Shown piece by piece: positions 20,670 to 28,377 of a stretch of DNA of 64,000 nt (the stretch's first letter is position 1; each line of letters begins with the position of its first letter). The translations under genes were made by a program, and so were the position numbers. The notes below the pieces were generated by a model. That model was not told the origin of the DNA, did not search any database, and saw only the letters and a list, made by a program, of their open reading frames with translations. The stretch lies in the NCBI RefSeq assembly GCF_024508335.1, contig NZ_CP101988.1:62001-126000 (forward strand). Reading direction: 5' to 3'. The DNA comes from Cellulomonas chengniuliangii (GTDB lineage Bacteria > Actinomycetota > Actinomycetes > Actinomycetales > Cellulomonadaceae).

Positions 20670-21515
20670 TCAGGCGCGCGCCACGAGCCACGCCATCGCG
20701 TCGGCGCACGCGTCGAGCACCGAGATGTGGCCGTCGTCAGGCCTGCGCCACACCTCGGCGCCGGGCAGCGACGCCGCCACGAGCTCGAGGTGCGCGGCGG
20801 GGACCACGCGGTCCCGCCCGCCCTGCACCAGTAGCGCGGGAGCCATGACCTGGGCGAGGTCGAATCCCCACGGCCGGGTGAACGCGACGTCGTCGTCCAC
20901 GAGCCCGCCGGGCCACGCCTCGCCCGCGTGCGCGGCGTCCTCGCCCAGCGACGCCCATGGCCCGGCCAGGGCGGCCCAGTCCGCCTCGGTGAACGACGAC
21001 GGGTCGAACTCCGCCTCCTCCTCGTGCCTCGCCCTCGCCTCCCGCCCGCCCGCCGCCGCGGCTCGCAGGCCCTCGGGGCTCGCCATGCCCGTGTACCAGT
21101 CGTCACGGCCGGTCGGCGGCGCGATCGCGGCGAGGCATGCGACCGCGACGACCCGGCCCGGCAGCAGCGCCGCGCAGGCCAACGCGTGCGGGCCCCCGCC
21201 CGAGGCGCCCATCACGGCGAGGGGGCCGAGGCCCAGCGCGTCGGCGAGCTGCGCCACGTCGTCGGCCGCCGCGGCGACGTCCCGGCCCGGAGCAGGGGTG
21301 GACCCGCCGTAGCCAGGACGGGCGTAGGAGACGAGCCGGACGTCGAGGGCCTCGGCGGCCGCGACCAAGGGCTCGATCAGGACGCCGCTCTGCGGCGAGC
21401 CGTGATGCCACACCACCGCCGTGCGTCCGGTCCGCGCGGGCGAGGCGTCGTAGGCGCGCAGGGTGCGCCCGTCCCGCAGGCGGATGTCGTGCGTGCTCCC
21501 GAGGTCGTCGGCCAT
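20670..21515 (-). CDS. Alpha/beta-fold hydrolase
   Basis: The product is a 281-residue single-domain alpha/beta hydrolase. The oxyanion motif HHGSPQSG and the block VRLVSYARPGYGGS precede the nucleophile elbow GASGGG (Ser near residue 113). A later acid lies in LLVQGGRDRVVP and the catalytic His in RPDDGHIS. The HGSP-type loop and the small cap resemble proline iminopeptidase and esterase-like members, but the substrate cannot be told. There is no signal peptide, so it is cytosolic. It is divergent from the repeat-protein/amidoligase operon; the 160 bases between them hold both promoters. Confidence 0.85.
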   Translation of the reverse strand: MADDLGSTHDIRLRDGRTLRAYDASPARTGRTAVVWHHGSPQSGVLIEPLVAAAEALDVRLVSYARPGYGGSTPAPGRDVAAAADDVAQLADALGLGPLAVMGASGGGPHALACAALLPGRVVAVACLAAIAPPTGRDDWYTGMASPEGLRAAAAGGREARARHEEEAEFDPSSFTEADWAALAGPWASLGEDAAHAGEAWPGGLVDDDVAFTRPWGFDLAQVMAPALLVQGGRDRVVPAAHLELVAASLPGAEVWRRPDDGHISVLDACADAMAWLVARA

Positions 21516-21675
21516 GTGGACACGCTATGCCCGGAGTGCCCCGACCTGGGGGACCCGGCCCGTACATTGGCCGATCGCACGAGAGGTGCGAATCGGACTG
21601 CGCACGGACTGCACACCTGGGCGTCGAGCCGCGTCTTCAGAGGGTCAGCAAGTTCGCGACACACCTGGAGGACCG

Positions 21676-22269
21676 ATGAACGACATCACCACGACCCCGA
21701 TGTCCACACTCGCGGACGGCGAGGCCCGCCCCCGCCGCCGGTGGATGACCGTCGGCCTGATCGCCGCGGGCCTGTCCCTCGCCGGTGGCGGAGTCGCGAT
21801 GGCCACCGGGCTCGGCTCGGGCGCCGACGGCGCAACGGCAGGCGGCCAGGAGGTCGCCGCGGCGCAGACGGTCAGCGACGCCGCCGCGGCGGCCGAGCCC
21901 ATCAGTGCCGACGTCTCCGCGGCCCTCGAGGCCTTCTGGGCCGCGGACTACTCCTTGGCTGACGTGACCAGGCTCGCCGACCTGTGGCAGGTCGAGGACG
22001 CGTACGAGGTCAAGGCCCGTGCGGGCCAGCTGATCCTGGACGGCAAGCAGGCGGAGCTGGGCGCCCCGACCCCGGAGGTCGTGGACCCGATCACCGAAGC
22101 CGCCACCGCGTTCTGGGACGCCGGCTACACCTACGAGGACGCCCAGCAGCTCGCCGCGCTGTGGAGCTCGGAGGACACCTACGAGGCCAAGATCGCCGCG
22201 GGCCAGAAGCTGCTCGCTGGCGAGACCCTGCCGGTGCCGCCGAGTGGGCAGGTCCCCGCGGCGGGCTGA
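21676..22269 (+). CDS. Membrane-anchored repeat protein A (paralogue of the protein at 24042)
   Basis: The product has 197 residues: a short polar N-terminus, one hydrophobic helix (about 24-43), an Ala-rich linker, and two outside repeats of about 40 residues (86-126 and 145-182). The repeat pattern is FWxxxY...D...LAxLWxxxDxYExKxxAGQxLLxG. The C-terminus is ETLPVPPSG... The repeat region and end are closely related to the protein encoded at 24042-24749, including 35 identical bases in a row (22021-22055 versus 24492-24526). The ATG at 21676 has TGGAGGACCG before it. It is the first gene of a four-gene operon (repeat protein A, amidoligase, sigma factor, repeat protein B). I do not recognise the repeat family. 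Confidence 0.85.
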   Translation: MNDITTTPMSTLADGEARPRRRWMTVGLIAAGLSLAGGGVAMATGLGSGADGATAGGQEVAAAQTVSDAAAAAEPISADVSAALEAFWAADYSLADVTRLADLWQVEDAYEVKARAGQLILDGKQAELGAPTPEVVDPITEAATAFWDAGYTYEDAQQLAALWSSEDTYEAKIAAGQKLLAGETLPVPPSGQVPAAG

Positions 22270-22327
22270 CGCCCGACGTGCGATCCGCCCGGCACCCCTG
22301 ACCCGCTTGCGAGGAGATGACATCGAC

Positions 22328-23416
22328 GTGGACGAGCTGCTGTTGCGCACAGGCTTCGAGATCGAGCTGCTGGCGCCCGCCGGGTCCGACCGGCAGATGC
22401 TGGCAGACGAGCTCGCGGCGCGGTGCGCCGGGAGGGTGCGGCGGTCGTTCCACGTCGACAGCGAGCCGTCAGCGGTGCCGGGCGTGGGGGTGTTCCGGCA
22501 CCTGTCCCCAGCGTTCGACGTGGTCGACGAGCATGGCCGGCCCGTCGCTCGCCTGATGGACGACATCACCATCCAGCGGGACCTGTCTCCGGCGCCCGGG
22601 AACCTGGGGGGGCCCGGGCGCCGGGACTGGTACCGCGTCCTGTGCGACGAGGGGCGCCTGCTGCGCCTGATCGAGCGGCACACCGACCCGAACGCGTCGC
22701 TGGCCACGGTGCTGGACCCGGTGGCCGAGCTGTTCGGCTCCAGGGTCGACCTGCTCCCCGGCGCGGCGCGGGTGAACGACTCCGCGGGCGCCACCGTGGC
22801 GGTGGCCATGACCCTGCCCCCGGGGCGGGAGCGCCCCTGCGAGATCGTCACGCCGCCGATCGAGCGCCACCACGCCCTGGCGCTCGAGCGCCTGCTGGGC
22901 CCCGCCCGTGAGCTCGGCTTCACTGTCCCTCGCGAGGCCGCGGTGCACCTGCATCTGGACGGCGCACCGTTCCGCCGCCCCGAGTCGTTCGCCAACGTGG
23001 TTCGGCTGTTCGGGCACTGGCGGGAGGAGCTTTGGGCGGCACTCGACGCCAACCCCGACTGCCAGCGGCTGGCGCCGCTGCCCCAGGAGCTCGTGGACCT
23101 CGTCGAGCTCCCTTGGCAGGAGGCCGGCGACCGCAGCGCCTGGACGCTGATGCGGGACGCGGCGCAGGGCGCCGGCGTGACGAAGTTCGCCGACGTGAAC
23201 CTCAAGCAGCTGCTGACCGACCGCCCTGTGCGGGACACCTTGGAGGTGCGCATTTTGCCCGGAGACCTTGACACCAGCGCGATCGTGCGGCGCGCCGCCC
23301 TGGTCGAGGCGCTCCTCGCCCGATGCCTCGACCCTCGCCCGATACCCCGCCCCGACCGCTCGGCGGCACGCGACCCGCGGGGCGCGCTCGACGACCTGCT
23401 CGGGGTGCGCCGATGA
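22328..23416 (+). CDS. Amidoligase-like enzyme (COOH-NH2 ligase of the GCS fold, Amidoligase_2 type)
   Basis: The product has about 362 residues. It carries the marks of the amidoligase family related to glutamate-cysteine ligase: TGFEIELLAP at the N-terminus (residues 8-17), HVDSEPS (42-48), the motif CEIVTPPI (171-178), HLHLDG (207-212), and the end block KFADVNLKQLLTDRPVRDTLEVRILPG (about 286-312). Such enzymes use ATP to join a carboxylate to an amine and are known from peptide and protein modification systems. I chose GTG at 22328 because GAGGAG lies 11 bases upstream; an in-frame TTG lies at 22307. Its stop overlaps the sigma factor start (ATGA). Sitting between two paralogous repeat proteins, it may modify them or their cell-wall partner; that is inference. 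Confidence 0.8.
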   Translation: MDELLLRTGFEIELLAPAGSDRQMLADELAARCAGRVRRSFHVDSEPSAVPGVGVFRHLSPAFDVVDEHGRPVARLMDDITIQRDLSPAPGNLGGPGRRDWYRVLCDEGRLLRLIERHTDPNASLATVLDPVAELFGSRVDLLPGAARVNDSAGATVAVAMTLPPGRERPCEIVTPPIERHHALALERLLGPARELGFTVPREAAVHLHLDGAPFRRPESFANVVRLFGHWREELWAALDANPDCQRLAPLPQELVDLVELPWQEAGDRSAWTLMRDAAQGAGVTKFADVNLKQLLTDRPVRDTLEVRILPGDLDTSAIVRRAALVEALLARCLDPRPIPRPDRSAARDPRGALDDLLGVRR

Positions 23417-24045
23417 GCACGTGGACCCACGCGCCCCGGCCGGACAGCGCGGCGATCCCGCGCGTGCGGCCGTGGCGGGAGATCGTCGATTTCAACGTGG
23501 TCTCCGGCGAGAGTCGGGCGGCGTCCGGAGCCACGCCCCCGCAGCAACGGCTCGACGACGTGGTACGCGCCTATCTGCCCGGGCTGCTGCGGTACGCGAC
23601 CGTGCTGACCGGCGACGGGCACACCGCCGCCGACCTGGTCCAAGAGGTGCTGCTCCGCGCCCATGTGCGGTGGAACCGCATCGCGATCATGGACCGGCCC
23701 GACCTGTACCTGCGGCGGATGGTGACCAACGAGCACCTGTCCTGGCGGCGTCGCTGGCATGTGCGCACGATCCAGGCCGCAGCCGATGATGTCCTCGCCG
23801 CCCATGCCGACCCGGAGCAGGACCACGCCCGGAGGGTTGTCGAGGATGACGCGATGTGGCAGGCCTTGGCGACGTTGCCGCCCCGGCAACGGGCGGTCCT
23901 TGTGCTCCGCTTCTACGAGGGCCTGTCCGACCTCGAGATCGCCAAGGTCCTGAACACCTCCGGGGCCACCGTCCGCTCCCACGCCTCCCGGGCGTTGGCC
24001 AGCCTTCGCGCCACCCACATCTCGACCACCACGGAGCAGCCATGA
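23413..24045 (+). CDS. SigE-family (ECF-type) RNA polymerase sigma factor
   Basis: The product has 210 residues. Region 2 is seen in VVRAYLPGLLRYATVLTGDG and AADLVQEVLLRAHVRW (about residues 47-88), with RRMVTNEHLSWRRR following. Region 4 is LATLPPRQRAVLVLRFYEGL with the HTH LSDLEIAKVLNTSGATVRSH (about 155-195). The layout fits the SigE family of short actinobacterial sigma factors. The first 40 residues are an extra leader. The ATG at 23413 overlaps the amidoligase stop, and the stop overlaps the next gene start; both are ATGA. The gene is thus tightly coupled to the membrane repeat protein, the usual place for an anti-sigma factor. Confidence 0.92.
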   Translation: MSTWTHAPRPDSAAIPRVRPWREIVDFNVVSGESRAASGATPPQQRLDDVVRAYLPGLLRYATVLTGDGHTAADLVQEVLLRAHVRWNRIAIMDRPDLYLRRMVTNEHLSWRRRWHVRTIQAAADDVLAAHADPEQDHARRVVEDDAMWQALATLPPRQRAVLVLRFYEGLSDLEIAKVLNTSGATVRSHASRALASLRATHISTTTEQP

Positions 24046-24749
24046 GCACCCACTTGCGAGCCATCAACGGCTCGGGCGAAGACCCGCACTCGGACGCCGA
24101 GCTGATGGACCGGATCGACCGCGCCCTGCGATCACGCGAGGCCGCCGCGCCGGATGCCTCCGTCGTGGCCGAGCGCATCGAGGACAGGCTCGCCGAGCTG
24201 CCCACCGGCACGGCTGCCCGTCGCGGCACGAAGATCCTCGTCGCGGGCGTCGTGACCTCGACCCTCGCCGTGGTGGGCGCGGGCGCCGCGGCTGCTGCCG
24301 ATCCGTACTCGAACGTCGCGCGGGCGGTCGAGAACGCCGTTCAGGCGGTGGGCGTCGATTGGTCGCCGATGCCGGACGGGTACACGCGCGCCCAGTACGA
24401 CGCGTTCTGGGGTACTGGCTACTCCTCGGTGGACATCGCCAGGCTCGGTGAACTGTGGCAGCTCGATGACGCGCTCGAGATCAAGGCTCGGGCGGGCCAG
24501 CTGATCCTGGACGGCAAGCAGGCGGACCTCGGGAATGCCACCCCCGAGGTGACGGACCAGGAGAGTGACGCCGCTATCGCCTTCTGGGACGCGGGCTACA
24601 GCGGCGAGGACATCGCCAAGCTCGGCCAGCTGTGGAACGTGGAAGACACCTACGAGGTCAAGATCACCGCTGGCGAGAAGCTCCTCGCGGGGGAGGCCCT
24701 GCCGATCCCTCCGAGCGGCACGCCGGCGAGCGCGACCCCGAGGCCCTGA
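24042..24749 (+). CDS. Membrane-anchored repeat protein B, candidate anti-sigma partner
   Basis: The product has 235 residues: a charged cytosolic segment of about 60 residues (SDAELMDRIDRALRSREAAA, DASVVAERIEDRLAEL), one membrane helix (about 64-86), then outside repeats at 119-159 and 179-217 with the same FW..GY...D...L..LW...D.YE.K pattern as the protein at 21676. It ends ALPIPPSGTP. Its place directly after the sigma gene (ATGA overlap), with one membrane helix and an inside N-terminus, is what is expected of a membrane anti-sigma factor. I see no ZAS zinc motif (HxxxCxxC), so the sigma-binding part would be of another type. The frame is open upstream, but that is a shadow of the sigma gene. 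Confidence 0.85.
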   Translation: MSTHLRAINGSGEDPHSDAELMDRIDRALRSREAAAPDASVVAERIEDRLAELPTGTAARRGTKILVAGVVTSTLAVVGAGAAAAADPYSNVARAVENAVQAVGVDWSPMPDGYTRAQYDAFWGTGYSSVDIARLGELWQLDDALEIKARAGQLILDGKQADLGNATPEVTDQESDAAIAFWDAGYSGEDIAKLGQLWNVEDTYEVKITAGEKLLAGEALPIPPSGTPASATPRP

Positions 24750-24811
24750 GGCCCTGGCCCGGCAGGGATGAGGCGCCATCGGGGGGATGGCGTCACGGTT
24801 CGGTCGAGCGG

Positions 24812-25612
24812 TCAGACGAGTGCCAGCAGCCCGGTCGCCAGGACGAGGCTGGCCACGACCTCGCCGAGGCCGATCCAGCGGGCTGCCAGGCCGGGCCACA
24901 GCTGCGGGACCACGGCGGCCCGCACGGTGAGGAGTGCGAACACCGCGCCGAGCCACGGCTGCGCGAGCGCCGCCAGCACGGTCACCAGTGCGTGGTAGCC
25001 GATCGACGCGGCGTGGACGGCCCGGTTGCCGCGATCGCGGATCAGGGACTTCACGTACAGCACCGTGCCGCCGAAGTAGGCGAGCAGCAGCCCCGCGAGC
25101 AGCCACACCTCCGGCAGGTCGGACCCTGGCAGCCAGACGTCGCCCCGCTGCGCCTGTGACCCGACACCGGCCGCGACCACGGTCATCAGGCACGCCGCGA
25201 CGAGCGTGACGCCGTCGTTGAGGTACGAGCGGTCCGCCCTCCGCCACGAGCACCACAGGCTGACGGCCAGCAGGGGCAGGTACACCGGTACCCAGCGCGC
25301 CAGCTCTCCGGCCACCGCCAGCACCACGAGCGCCAGCACCGCCGTCGCGATGCCGTAGGCCCGCACCGGGGGCAGGTAGCGGGCCTTGAGCCGAGACCGC
25401 AACCAGAGCCCGGCCGCGAAGAACGCGAAGTACCCGACGAGCCAGACGGCCAGCAGCGGGACGTGCCGCCACGACGGCCCCGCGTGCAGCGCCCCGACGG
25501 CGAAGGGCACGACCAGCATCGCCCACGCGCCGTGCTGGTTCGGCGCCCACCCCGGCGAGCGGCGACGGCGCGGCCGGGGCGCGGTTTGCCGCGTGGGGGT
25601 GGTGGTGGGCAC
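24812..25612 (-). CDS. YwiC-like integral membrane protein
   Basis: The product has about 266 residues and several membrane helices. After a short basic leader (TPRPRRRRSPG-type) comes the family motif WAPNQHGAWAMLVVPFAVGA, then hydrophobic helices with SWRRADRSYLNDG and GTVLYVKSLIRDRGN in the loops. These are marks of the YwiC-like family, whose function is unknown. I chose GTG at 25612, where the leader begins VPTTTPTRQ. The frame is open to 25762, but the extra part runs through an 18-bp tandem repeat and looks non-coding. Confidence 0.82.
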   Translation of the reverse strand: MPTTTPTRQTAPRPRRRRSPGWAPNQHGAWAMLVVPFAVGALHAGPSWRHVPLLAVWLVGYFAFFAAGLWLRSRLKARYLPPVRAYGIATAVLALVVLAVAGELARWVPVYLPLLAVSLWCSWRRADRSYLNDGVTLVAACLMTVVAAGVGSQAQRGDVWLPGSDLPEVWLLAGLLLAYFGGTVLYVKSLIRDRGNRAVHAASIGYHALVTVLAALAQPWLGAVFALLTVRAAVVPQLWPGLAARWIGLGEVVASLVLATGLLALV

Positions 25613-25629
25613 GGCTCGACCGTAGCGGC

Positions 25630-25665
25630 GAGTCACGATGCCGCGGTGAGTCACGATGCCGCGGT
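25630..25665. repeat. Tandem 18-bp direct repeat
   Basis: The unit GAGTCACGATGCCGCGGT occurs twice in a row (25630-25647 and 25648-25665) in the gap between the divergent YwiC-like gene and the DUF2975-like gene. It may be a recent slippage duplication in the promoter region. Confidence 0.85.
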
Positions 25666-25728
25666 GAGGGACGAGCTCAAGTCGCGCATCTCGATTGTCG
25701 ATATGCCAGGTGAGGAAGTGGCACCCCG

Positions 25729-26475
25729 ATGATCGAGACGGAGCACGTCGTGACTTCAGCACCAGAGGCGCCGCGCAGGACGCCCGCTCTCACCTCGGCT
25801 GCCCCGGTGGGCGCCCTGACGGTGATCGCGTGGCTGGCCGTCGCCGTGGGTGTCCTCCTCGGGATCATGTCGCTGGACGGCCCTCTGACCGGGGCCGTGC
25901 CGGTGCGGCTCACCACGGCGGCGCCCGCCTCCCAGGACGTGGTCCTGCCCTGCGTCGAGGGGTGGTCGCTCGACGGCGGCAGCTGCGCTCCGGCGGCGCC
26001 GTCCGCGCAGTGGCACGGTGGCGCCGCCCTCCCCGTCCGGAACGCAGGCGGCATGGTCGCCGAGGCGCACGCGCTCGGCGCGGTGTCCCTGCTCGCCGCC
26101 TCTCCCCTGTGGGTGGGACTCATCGCCGGGGGCGGGGCGGGTCTCGCCCTGATCCCGGTGCTGCGTGCGACCGCCGACGGCCGCCCCTTCGCTCGCGGGA
26201 ACGCCCGCGGACTGGCCGTCGCCTCCGCGCTCGCCCTGATGGGCGGCGCGCTGGCCACCGCCGGGCCGATGCTGGCGGCGCCGAGCGTCATCGCCTCGAT
26301 CGAGGCCATGACCATCCACTCCGCCAACGGCGCATTCGACATGCCCGACGGCTGGATCGAGCCAGCGCTCCAGATCGTCTGGTGGCCCGTGGTCGTCGCC
26401 GCGCTCCTCGCCGCCCTGGCGGCGGTCACCCACAGGGGCGCGCGCCTCGCCGCCGACGTCGAGGGCCTCGTGTGA
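25729..26475 (+). CDS. DUF2975-like membrane protein
   Basis: The product has 248 residues with about four hydrophobic helices (near 30-48, 112-142, 158-182 and 212-238). A cysteine pair lies in the first outside loop (LPCVEGWSLDGGSC). The block DGRPFARGNARGLAVASAL between helices is typical of DUF2975 proteins. It overlaps the next gene, an HTH protein, by four bases (GTGA); this pairing of a DUF2975 membrane protein with a YozG-like HTH regulator is a recurring one. The function is not known. ATG at 25729 begins MIETEHVV; a GTG eight codons in could also start it. Confidence 0.78.
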   Translation: MIETEHVVTSAPEAPRRTPALTSAAPVGALTVIAWLAVAVGVLLGIMSLDGPLTGAVPVRLTTAAPASQDVVLPCVEGWSLDGGSCAPAAPSAQWHGGAALPVRNAGGMVAEAHALGAVSLLAASPLWVGLIAGGGAGLALIPVLRATADGRPFARGNARGLAVASALALMGGALATAGPMLAAPSVIASIEAMTIHSANGAFDMPDGWIEPALQIVWWPVVVAALLAALAAVTHRGARLAADVEGLV

Positions 26476-26729
26476 CCGACGACGACGCCGCGGCCCACCG
26501 CGTCACCTGCCGCCTCGGCGCCCTGCTCGACGCTCGCGGCCTCACCCTGGTCCAGCTCGCGGCCCTGACCGGCGTGACCGTGGCGAACCTCTCGGTGCTC
26601 AAGAACGACCGGGCGCGAGCGGTGCGGTTCTCCACCCTCACCGTGATCTGCGACGCGCTCGACTGCCAGCCCGGCGACCTGTTCCAGGTCGCGCCGGAGC
26701 GGTGGCCTGCCTCGGGCCGCTCGGCGTGA
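26472..26729 (+). CDS. Cro/C1-type HTH regulator (YozG-like)
   Basis: The product has 85 residues and is a single Xre-type HTH domain: RLGALLDARGLTLVQLAALT, then GVTVANLSVLKNDRARAVRF and STLTVICDALDCQPGDLF. It lacks any sensor domain. The GTG at 26472 overlaps the stop of the DUF2975-like gene, so the two are made together. It probably controls its own operon, with the membrane protein as the partner. Confidence 0.88.
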   Translation: MTDDDAAAHRVTCRLGALLDARGLTLVQLAALTGVTVANLSVLKNDRARAVRFSTLTVICDALDCQPGDLFQVAPERWPASGRSA

Positions 26730-26754
26730 AAACGCTGGTGGGAGAGCCGCGCCA

Positions 26755-27315
26755 GTGGATAGCGTCCGGCCCGTGAGCGGATCGCGGCTGCTGGTGATCG
26801 GCGGGCGCTCGGGCGTCGGCAAGTCGACGGTGGCGTTCGCGCTGCACGACCTGCTGGCCGCGGAGCGCGTCCGGCACGCCGTGATCGAGGGGGACGCGCT
26901 GGACCTGGCGTGGCCGGCGCCCTGGGACCACCACCTCGCCGAGCGCAACCTCACCGCGATGTGGTCGAACTACCGGGCCCTCGGATACCAGCGGCTCGTC
27001 TACACGAACACCGTGAGCGTGCTGCACGCGGACGCGCTCGCGGCGGCCATGGGCGATGACCCGATCGTGACCGCGGTGCTGCTCACCGCGGCGGACTCGA
27101 CCGCTCGCGCGCGGCTGGCCGGACGCGAGCACGGTGACGCGCTCGCGGCGCACGTCGAGCGGTCCGACGCGGCCGCCCGCGCGCTCGACGAGGGCGCCGC
27201 GGGGCACGTGCACCGGGTGGCGACGGACGGCCGCGACGTGGTCGACGTCGCACGGGAGGTCCGCGGCCTGTGGCTCGGCGACCGGTCCGACCGGTGTGTG
27301 ACGCTGGCCCCATGA
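26755..27315 (+). CDS. P-loop NTPase / kinase-like protein
   Basis: The product has 186 residues with a clear Walker A motif GGRSGVGKST (about 16-25). The following helix and HAVIEGDALDLAWPAPWDHH resemble small-molecule kinases of the adenylylsulfate or gluconate kinase fold, but no substrate motif is certain. Later comes MWSNYRALGYQRLVYTN and the segment LTAADSTARARLAGREHGD, the lid-like arginine region. I used the GTG at 26755; GGGAG lies about ten bases upstream. The stop overlaps the next gene start (ATGA). Confidence 0.75.
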   Translation: MDSVRPVSGSRLLVIGGRSGVGKSTVAFALHDLLAAERVRHAVIEGDALDLAWPAPWDHHLAERNLTAMWSNYRALGYQRLVYTNTVSVLHADALAAAMGDDPIVTAVLLTAADSTARARLAGREHGDALAAHVERSDAAARALDEGAAGHVHRVATDGRDVVDVAREVRGLWLGDRSDRCVTLAP

Positions 27316-27821
27316 GCGAGCCAGAGGCGCAGCCAGGAGTCGCGACACCCGGGGAGCAGCGTGCCGCCCGCGCGCTCGCCGCGTCCGGGATCGCCCACGT
27401 CATCGTGCGGCACGGGCGCGTGTCGACCCTGGCCGAGGCCGCCGCCGCGCTGGGGGTCGATCCCGGGGCCCTGATCAAGACGATCGTGGTGCGGCGCGGG
27501 GAGGGCGACTACCTGTTCGTGCTGGTCCCCGGCGGCCGCGCCATCTCCTGGCCCAAGCTGCGCGCCCTGCTGGGGGTGAGCCGGCTGTCGATGCCGGACG
27601 CGGCGACCGCGAAGGAGGCGACCGGTTATGAGCGGGGGACGATCACGCCGTTCGGCTCGTCGCACGCCTGGCCAGTGGTCGCGGATGAGCGCGTGTTGGG
27701 GCGCGAGGTCTCGATCGGCGGCGGTGGCCACGGGGTGGGGGCGACGGTGGACGGAGACGCCCTGGTCAGCGTGCTGGGGGCGCAGATCGCCGACGTGACC
27801 GACCCCGAGCCGGGAGCCTGA
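27312..27821 (+). CDS. YbaK/EbsC-type aminoacyl-tRNA deacylase
   Basis: The product has 169 residues and matches the YbaK/ProX editing domain, which frees tRNA charged with the wrong amino acid. Marks are HVIVRHGRVSTLAEAAAALG, the block PGALIKTIVVR with the conserved active-site lysine, YLFVLVPGGRAISWPKLRALLG, and GTITPFGSS. The ATG at 27312 overlaps the stop of the P-loop gene. YbaK proteins usually act on Cys-tRNA(Pro); which tRNA this one edits is not clear from sequence alone. Confidence 0.88.
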   Translation: MSEPEAQPGVATPGEQRAARALAASGIAHVIVRHGRVSTLAEAAAALGVDPGALIKTIVVRRGEGDYLFVLVPGGRAISWPKLRALLGVSRLSMPDAATAKEATGYERGTITPFGSSHAWPVVADERVLGREVSIGGGGHGVGATVDGDALVSVLGAQIADVTDPEPGA

Positions 27822-27959
27822 GGATCCGCTCTGGGCGGACGTGCTCGCCGCCCCCGCGGCGGGCGGACGTCTGAGCCGCTCGGTAGTGTCGGGTACCGGT
27901 CCGTGCGGGCCCACAGACCTCCGGCACTCCGGAGGCGGGCGAGAACAGGCTGGGGAGAG

Positions 27960-28307
27960 ATGCATCTGATCGAGAAGACCGACGCCGCTGGCGGGATCGA
28001 GGTCGACGACGCTGAAGGCGTCGTGACCGTCCGCATGTGGGGCGAGGTCGACGCCGCTCTGCGCGAGCAGGCGAGCCAGACGATGGCCCACGCGTTGACG
28101 TCCACGGCCCGGGTCGTGGTCGACGCCACCGAGGTGACGTTCATCGACTCGACGGGGCTGGCCTTCATCCTGCAGCTCCACCTCGCGGCGGCTGAGCAGG
28201 GCCGGCGCGTCACGTTGCGGGACCCGAACCGCACCGTCGTGGGCTTGCTGGACATGATCGGCATGGGCGGAGAGCTCGACCTGGAGGACGAGCCGGTCAC
28301 CGCCTGA
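27960..28307 (+). CDS. STAS-domain protein (anti-sigma factor antagonist type)
   Basis: The product has 115 residues and is a single STAS domain. The strand VVTVRMWGEVDAA leads to the conserved loop VTFIDSTGLAFILQL, in which Ser64 is the position phosphorylated in SpoIIAA-like antagonists. The end GLLDMIGMGGELDLEDE is also typical. The ATG at 27960 follows GGGAGAG. No kinase or sigma partner is adjacent; a link to the SigE-type gene 4 kb away cannot be shown. It may belong to a partner-switching circuit encoded elsewhere. Confidence 0.87.
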   Translation: MHLIEKTDAAGGIEVDDAEGVVTVRMWGEVDAALREQASQTMAHALTSTARVVVDATEVTFIDSTGLAFILQLHLAAAEQGRRVTLRDPNRTVVGLLDMIGMGGELDLEDEPVTA

Positions 28308-28377
28308 CCCCAGGCCGCGGACCCTGCCGAGACGACCTGGCTCCGCACTCGTCAGATCTCTCGGCTAGGTTCGCGAC

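Noticed and set aside
24132-25550. 472-codon minus-strand frame over repeat protein B and the YwiC-like gene
   Set aside because: It crosses two real genes in other frames and has no recognisable domain; composition is that of a shadow.
27960-28307. STAS protein as part of the SigE-type system at 21676-24749
   Set aside because: It is 3 kb away behind unrelated genes, and partner switching needs a kinase-type anti-sigma factor, which is not seen here.
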